From Candidatus Competibacteraceae bacterium (GTDB lineage: Bacteria; Pseudomonadota; Gammaproteobacteria; Competibacterales; Competibacteraceae), in contig JAGRHM010000069.1 in the NCBI GenBank assembly GCA_020445005.1, forward strand, positions 1 to 19,097: a stretch of DNA of 19,097 nt, read 5' to 3'. Positions within the stretch are counted from its first letter, which is position 1. Each line of letters opens with the position of its first letter. Below, in pieces: positions 15,468 through 19,097 of this stretch. The position numbers and the translations under genes are program-made. The notes below the pieces were generated by a model that saw only the letters and a list, made by a program, of their open reading frames with translations, ran no database searches and was not told the DNA's origin.

Positions 15468-15531
15468 TTGCGCCCCCGCCGCCAGACTGACTGCATGCGA
15501 GCGGCGCTCTTGAGACGATAACCTGGATTGA

Positions 15532-16371
15532 ATGGCTATGGCATTTTGGCAACGTCTGCGCGAAGACATTACCTGTGTATTCGATCGTGACCCAGCGGCG
15601 CGCAGCGTCTTTGAAATTCTCACGGCGTATCCCGGCATTCACGCCGTCCTGCTGCATCGGATCAATCACGCTCTGTGGAAACTGGGCCTAAAATGGCTGG
15701 CGCGTTTTCTGTCCTCCACGGCCCGCTTCCTGACCGGCATTGAAATTCACCCAGGCGCCAAAATCGGCCGGCGCTTCTTCATCGACCACGGCATGGGCGT
15801 CGTTATTGGCGAAACCGCCGAGATCGGCGACGATTGCACTCTGTATCAGGGCGTCACCCTGGGCGGCACCAGTTGGAACCAGGGCAAACGTCATCCGACG
15901 CTGGGCAACAACGTGGTGATTGGGGCCGGAGCCAAGGTACTGGGACCCTTCAAGGTGGGCAATCACGCGCGCATCGGCTCGAATTCTGTGGTGATCAAAG
16001 AGGTTCCCGCCAATGCTACCGTCGTTGGCGTACCGGGCCGGGTCGTGGAAGCCGGCGGTCCCAACTCCACGGAGAACGTGCGCCGTGAAATCGCCCGCAA
16101 ACTCGGTTTTGACGCCTATGGCGCTACCCCCGACCTGCCCGATCCAGAAGCGCACGCCATCAATCAGATGCTGGATCACATTCATAGCCTCGATCGCACG
16201 GTTCGTCAGTTATGTCAGGCGTTGCGGAGCGCTGGCATCGAACCCGGCGAACTGTGCCTACCCGATTTGCAAGGTTGTGAATTGCATTCGGCCGCCAGTC
16301 GGGAGGGCTGGGCGGAGCAAAACGGCGCTGCCGCAGTCAAGGCGGAACGGAACGCTGAAACCTCCGCTTAA
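15532..16371 (+). CDS. cysE: Serine O-acetyltransferase
   Basis: A 279-residue CysE/EpsC-type enzyme making O-acetylserine from serine and acetyl-CoA, the first step of cysteine synthesis. An N-terminal helical segment (about 1-60) is followed by the left-handed beta-helix of hexapeptide repeats: [19 protein letters not shown] with the catalytic-region Asp-His, [43 protein letters not shown], and the terminal VVGVPGRVV. The long C-terminal extension after about residue 175 lacks repeats and is of the type seen in cysE genes linked to Fe-S biogenesis genes. The ATG at 15532 could be replaced by the ATG two codons later. It heads an operon with an IscU-like gene and iscA, 9 bp apart from the former. 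Cysteine is the sulfur source for clusters, so the grouping is logical. Confidence 0.95.
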   Translation: MAMAFWQRLREDITCVFDRDPAARSVFEILTAYPGIHAVLLHRINHALWKLGLKWLARFLSSTARFLTGIEIHPGAKIGRRFFIDHGMGVVIGETAEIGDDCTLYQGVTLGGTSWNQGKRHPTLGNNVVIGAGAKVLGPFKVGNHARIGSNSVVIKEVPANATVVGVPGRVVEAGGPNSTENVRREIARKLGFDAYGATPDLPDPEAHAINQMLDHIHSLDRTVRQLCQALRSAGIEPGELCLPDLQGCELHSAASREGWAEQNGAAAVKAERNAETSA

Positions 16372-16380
16372 TCCACGCCG

Positions 16381-16851
16381 ATGCGCGAACTCAGTCCGGC
16401 GGCTCGCGAACATTTCGAGCATCCCCGCCATGTCGGTTGCCTCAATTCTCACCAACCGGATGTAGCAACGGCGCGCGTTGAAAGTCCAGTCGGCGGGGAA
16501 ATTCTGCAGTTGCATATACAGACCGATGCACAAGACATCATCAGCGCCGTCCGTTTCAAAGCCTACGGCTGTGGCTGGATGATCGCCTGTGGTTCGCTGC
16601 TGGCCGAGACGATTCTCGGGCAACCCTTGGCGGAAACGGCGCGATTCCACCATCACGAACTGGTTGAACGCTTGGCCATCCCGCCGGAAAAACTGCATTG
16701 CGCGGTGCTGGCGGAAACCGCATTGCAAGCCGCGCTGCATAATGATGCAGCAAAGCGGAACTTTACCCCCTCTCCCGTTTCCTCAAGTAAGGAACCTCAG
16801 ACCCCATCTTTTCCCAATGGAGCATACGAGCATGGCGATTACCCTGACTGA
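16381..16851 (+). CDS. IscU/NifU-N-like Fe-S scaffold protein lacking one ligand cysteine
   Basis: A 156-residue IscU-fold protein. Residues 9-122 follow IscU: EHFEHPRHVG, then SPVGGEIL where IscU has a cysteine-containing APACGDV, FKAYGCGWMIACGS (the second ligand Cys kept) and LHCAVLAETALQAAL (the third Cys kept). The first ligand Cys is replaced by Gly and the regulatory Asp by Glu. IscU uses all three cysteines and the Asp for cluster assembly, so this copy may be a diverged scaffold, a carrier, or a protein that regulates another IscU. The last roughly 30 residues are a proline/serine-rich extension, and the stop lies 20 bp inside iscA. Start chosen: ATG 9 bp after cysE. No iscS is adjacent. 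Confidence 0.8.
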   Translation: MRELSPAAREHFEHPRHVGCLNSHQPDVATARVESPVGGEILQLHIQTDAQDIISAVRFKAYGCGWMIACGSLLAETILGQPLAETARFHHHELVERLAIPPEKLHCAVLAETALQAALHNDAAKRNFTPSPVSSSKEPQTPSFPNGAYEHGDYPD

Positions 16852-17155
16852 AAAAGCCGCCGACCGCGCGCGCGCCTATCTGGCTAAAAAGGAACCAGCG
16901 AAAGGTTTACGACTGGGCGTGCGCAACACCGGTTGTTCCGGCTACATGTATGTTGTGCAACTGGCCGAACAGATTGATCCTGACGATCAAGTCTTCGAGT
17001 CACAAGGCATTAAAGTTGTGGTGAACGCCAAAAGCCTGCCCTACCTGGATGGCATGGAGGTGGATTACGCCAAGTCGGGACTGAATGAAGGCTTCCGCTT
17101 CAATAATCCCAATGCCAAAGAGGCTTGCGGCTGTGGCGAGAGCTTCAGCGCTTAA
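16832..17155 (+). CDS. iscA: A-type iron-sulfur carrier protein IscA
   Basis: A 107-residue HesB/IscA-fold protein that delivers Fe-S clusters to target apoproteins. It has the three ligand cysteines: one in NTGCSGYMY (Cys35) and two in ACGCGESFS (about 99 and 101). The internal blocks AITLTEKAADR, GLRLGVR, GIKVVVNAKSLPYLDGMEVDY and GFRFNNPNA follow the family. The frame is open to 16589, but that part is another frame of the IscU-like gene. ATG at 16832 has GGAG nine bases upstream and gives the normal length; ATG at 16817 is an alternative. It overlaps the IscU-like gene by 20 bp and, tail to tail, the PatB gene by 11 bp. Confidence 0.93.
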   Translation: MAITLTEKAADRARAYLAKKEPAKGLRLGVRNTGCSGYMYVVQLAEQIDPDDQVFESQGIKVVVNAKSLPYLDGMEVDYAKSGLNEGFRFNNPNAKEACGCGESFSA

Positions 17156-18305
17156 GCAACGCCGTCTGCATTCGTTCCAGGCCCTCGGCCAAGCGGGCGC
17201 GGGGGCAACCGAAGTTCAGTCGGACGAATCCCGCGCCACCCGGTCCAAAGGTTGCACCGTCGTTCAATTCCACTCCAGCCTGTTCCAGAAAGAAGCGTTG
17301 AGGATTATCCGAAATGTCCGCGTCCCGACAATCCAGCCAGGCTAAATAGGTCGCTTCGGGAACGGTGACGCGAACGCCAGGCCAGTGACCTAGTACCGCA
17401 CCTACCAGATAATCCCGGTTGGCGGCTAGATACGCCAGCAGTTCCCGTAACCAGTCGCCGCCGTGTTGATACGCGGCCAACGCCGCGGTCAAGCCCAGCA
17501 CATTGACATCCGGAATGATGCCCTGCAACGCCTGTTTGAAGCGCCGCTTGAGCTCCGGATTCTGGATAATGGCGAAACTCGCGCCCAAGCCCGGAATGTT
17601 AAAGGTCTTGCTGGGCGCCATCAATGTGATGCAACGGCGGGCAATTTCCGGTCCCAGCGTCGCTAGCGGCGTATGTCGCCGCCCGTCTAACATCAGATCG
17701 CAATGAATCTCATCCGAACAAACAGTCAGATCATATCGTTCGCACAGATTCGCCAAGCAGTTGAGTTCCGCGAGGTTGAAGACCCGCCCAACCGGGTTAT
17801 GCGGATGGCAGAGAATAAACAGCCGGGTTTTTGCGCTGATCGCCGCCGCGAATCCTCCGTCATCAAACGTGTAGTAGAGCTGCCCATCATGGGATGTCGC
17901 GGTCAATTCAGCGGTGACCAATCGACGCTCCTGATTGACGGGCGCATTCAGAAACGGTGGATAGACCGGGGTTTGCACCAGAACTTCATCGCCCGGTTCG
18001 CCAATGGCCCGGCACGCCACATTCAGGCCGCACACCAACCCTGGCAAATACACAATTTGGTCAGGCGTCACAGTCCATTGATAGCGATCGGCCATGCGCG
18101 CACACAACGTTTCCGTTAACGCCGTCGGCGGCGCGCCATACCCGAACACGCCATGTGCGACCCGGTCGCCCAGCGCCGCTATGACCGGTTCTGGGGCAGG
18201 AAAATCCATATCGGCGACCCATAACGGCAGGGCTGTGCCATAGCGTTGCCATTTCAGGCTGTCCGTCCCTTGCCGGCAAGGCGACTGATCGAAGTTATAA
18301 GGCAT
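17145..18305 (-). CDS. patB: MalY/PatB-type C-S lyase (cystathionine beta-lyase), PLP-dependent class I/II aminotransferase fold
   Basis: A 386-residue PLP enzyme of the MalY/PatB subgroup. These cleave cystathionine or other cysteine S-conjugates to thiol, pyruvate and ammonia. Subgroup marks: the N-terminal YNFDQSPCRQGTDSLKWQRYG, LPLWVADMDFPAPEPV and GVFGYG, the middle LFILCHPHNPVGRVF, VCSDEIHCDLML, and the PLP lysine in MAPSKTFNIPGLGASFAI. The frame is open to 18374, but the ATG at 18305 starts exactly at the family N-terminus; the Shine-Dalgarno is weak (GAG close to the ATG). A TACAAT upstream might be its -10. A cysteine/methionine role fits the convergent cysE-iscA operon. The precise substrate is not readable, and the symbol is a family label. 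Confidence 0.85.
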   Translation of the reverse strand: MPYNFDQSPCRQGTDSLKWQRYGTALPLWVADMDFPAPEPVIAALGDRVAHGVFGYGAPPTALTETLCARMADRYQWTVTPDQIVYLPGLVCGLNVACRAIGEPGDEVLVQTPVYPPFLNAPVNQERRLVTAELTATSHDGQLYYTFDDGGFAAAISAKTRLFILCHPHNPVGRVFNLAELNCLANLCERYDLTVCSDEIHCDLMLDGRRHTPLATLGPEIARRCITLMAPSKTFNIPGLGASFAIIQNPELKRRFKQALQGIIPDVNVLGLTAALAAYQHGGDWLRELLAYLAANRDYLVGAVLGHWPGVRVTVPEATYLAWLDCRDADISDNPQRFFLEQAGVELNDGATFGPGGAGFVRLNFGCPRARLAEGLERMQTALLKR

Positions 18306-18790
18306 AATCTCAAGCACACATGGTTGCACAGACGGGAGATTGTAGCCAAATGACGAACCGATTACCGCAAACAACTTACATCACCCAGTCTTTCTCGCTA
18401 CGAGGATCAGAGTTTCCCACTGTAGGGAAGAACTACGCACTCCGACAATAAAGATTCTGAACATGTTAAACATTTTGGAACTTCAATTCATTCCGGGGTT
18501 AGCCATCCAGCAGGGCAATCTCGCCAAAACATTCTCCAGGGGAAATCAGGATAGAAGCTGTAAATTTATGCACTGCGGCAATAACAATGCCGTCTTATCA
18601 GAATAGATCACACCTCGTCCCATAAGTAATGCTCATAACACAAAGTGCTGGATATTTCGAGAGATTAAAGACAGAAACCGAGATGGAAGGATAATGAAAA
18701 GCCTAATGTTGCGCAGCAGTATTTCAAATTGAAACAGGTTGCTTTTCAAATGTTTCATCCTGAAAAAAAACAGTTGGAGTTTGATGACAG
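18306..18790. other. Non-coding, AT-richer stretch between the C-S lyase gene and a cyclase remnant
   Basis: I find no convincing gene, RNA gene or terminator here. The part next to 18305 should hold the promoter of the C-S lyase (TACAAT on the minus strand, no good -35). A weak hairpin CGGCA-N7-TGCCG lies at 18576-18592. At 18694 an ATG preceded by GGAAGGAT starts only twelve codons (MKSLMLRSSISN, then stop); it might be the original start of the wrecked cyclase gene that follows. The base composition is lower in GC than the flanking genes, as expected for decaying or acquired DNA. Confidence 0.5.
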
Positions 18791-18793
18791 TGG

Positions 18794-19097
18794 AACTCCG
18801 GCTTGCTGCAGGATCTGGAGATCATGGCCTATGATCAGGCGTTACGCAGGCAAACACTGGCGCGATCCGACGGGCACAACCTGAGCAGCAACCAACGGCA
18901 GGAATACAGCATGCTGGGGGATACCGTCACACCGCCTCGCGGCTGGAGAGCTTTGAAAAAGATGCTCACCATGCCGCGGGCAGCGCCTACCGGGCGCTCA
19001 TCGGCGACTCCACTTTTCGTTGCCTGAATGAACGTTTTCAGATCGTGAAAGTCGCCAAAGTCAAACTCAAAGACAAACAGCAGGACATTATCATGTA
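18794..19097 (+). pseudogene. Remnant of a CHASE2-class III adenylate/guanylate cyclase gene, internally deleted and frameshifted, cut by the window edge
   Basis: Pieces of one gene family in changing frames. 18797-18850 reads SGLLQDLEIMAYDQALRR, like the beginning of a CHASE2 sensor domain. 18853-18870 (other frame) reads NTGAIR, the catalytic GINTG region. 18872-18928 (first frame) reads GHNLSSNQRQEYSMLGDTV. 18931 to the edge (second frame) reads TASRLESFEKDAHHAAGSAY, continuing to LIGDSTFRCLNERF and VKLKDKQQDIIMY, the class III cyclase C-terminus. The GDTVNTASRLE motif is broken by loss of one base in its Asn codon (near 18929), the transition-state residue. Several hundred codons between CHASE2 and the catalytic end are missing. 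The family is known from the motifs; loss of function is a strong inference. Read errors could explain the indels but not the deletion. Confidence 0.7.

Noticed and set aside
14691..15521. Plus-strand open frame opposite rpsF and priB
   Set aside because: Antisense shadow created by the Asp/Glu-rich tail of S6.
18749..18883. Short plus-strand frame MFHPEKKQLEFDDSGTP and on
   Set aside because: It ends in the cyclase remnant in the wrong frame and has no family match, so it is likely chance.

Overview
The window reads as a chromosome segment of a moderately GC-rich gammaproteobacterium. The main evidence is the block rpsF-priB-rpsR-DUF2232-rplI-dnaB-alr-radA together with aat and bpt; PriB between S6 and S18 is typical of beta/gammaproteobacteria. 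A Competibacter or purple-sulfur-bacterium relative would fit the gene content, but that taxonomic guess is inference only.

Left part (1-4661, all minus strand) is an accessory, defence-like island. It has two modules. (a) A two-gene operon: a TIR-domain protein (3879-4661) whose C-terminus carries a small helical effector-associated-like domain (EAD), followed 19 bp later by a large protein (1406-3859) with the same type of EAD at its N-terminus, then an nSTAND1-type P-loop NTPase, then a C-terminal formylglycine-generating-enzyme (FGE)/C-type-lectin-like domain. The two EADs are about 55% identical over 54 residues, which suggests homotypic recruitment of the TIR effector by the NTPase sensor. 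The FGE domain lacks both catalytic cysteines, and its last segment resembles a variable region of a diversity-generating retroelement, although no reverse transcriptase lies in this window. (b) After a hairpin terminator comes a lower-GC pair: a COG4637-type AAA ATPase (44-1231) and, overlapping by ATGA, the first 15 codons of a DUF4276 gene running off the left edge.

Middle (4834-7446, plus strand): a tight operon of a FemAB/COG3146-like acyltransferase, aat and bpt. The last two are the N-end-rule aminoacyl-transferases, with overlapping start and stop codons. It converges on radA.

Core block (7477-15308, minus strand; transcribed rpsF, priB, rpsR, DUF2232, rplI, dnaB, alr, radA): ribosomal proteins S6, S18 and L9, primosomal PriB, replicative helicase DnaB, alanine racemase and RadA. 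DnaB carries a 423-residue intein with LAGLIDADG endonuclease motifs, and its reading frame runs 104 bp into alr. A promoter and a possible S6:S18 autoregulatory hairpin precede rpsF. A 190-bp gap before dnaB holds a GGTATCA tandem repeat and a stem-loop.

Right part: divergent cysE, an IscU-like scaffold missing one cluster-ligand cysteine, and iscA (15532-17155, plus) form a cysteine/Fe-S operon. It meets a MalY/PatB-type C-S lyase (17145-18305, minus) in an 11-bp tail overlap. The last approximately 790 bases are mostly non-coding and end in a frameshifted, internally deleted remnant of a CHASE2-class III adenylate cyclase gene.
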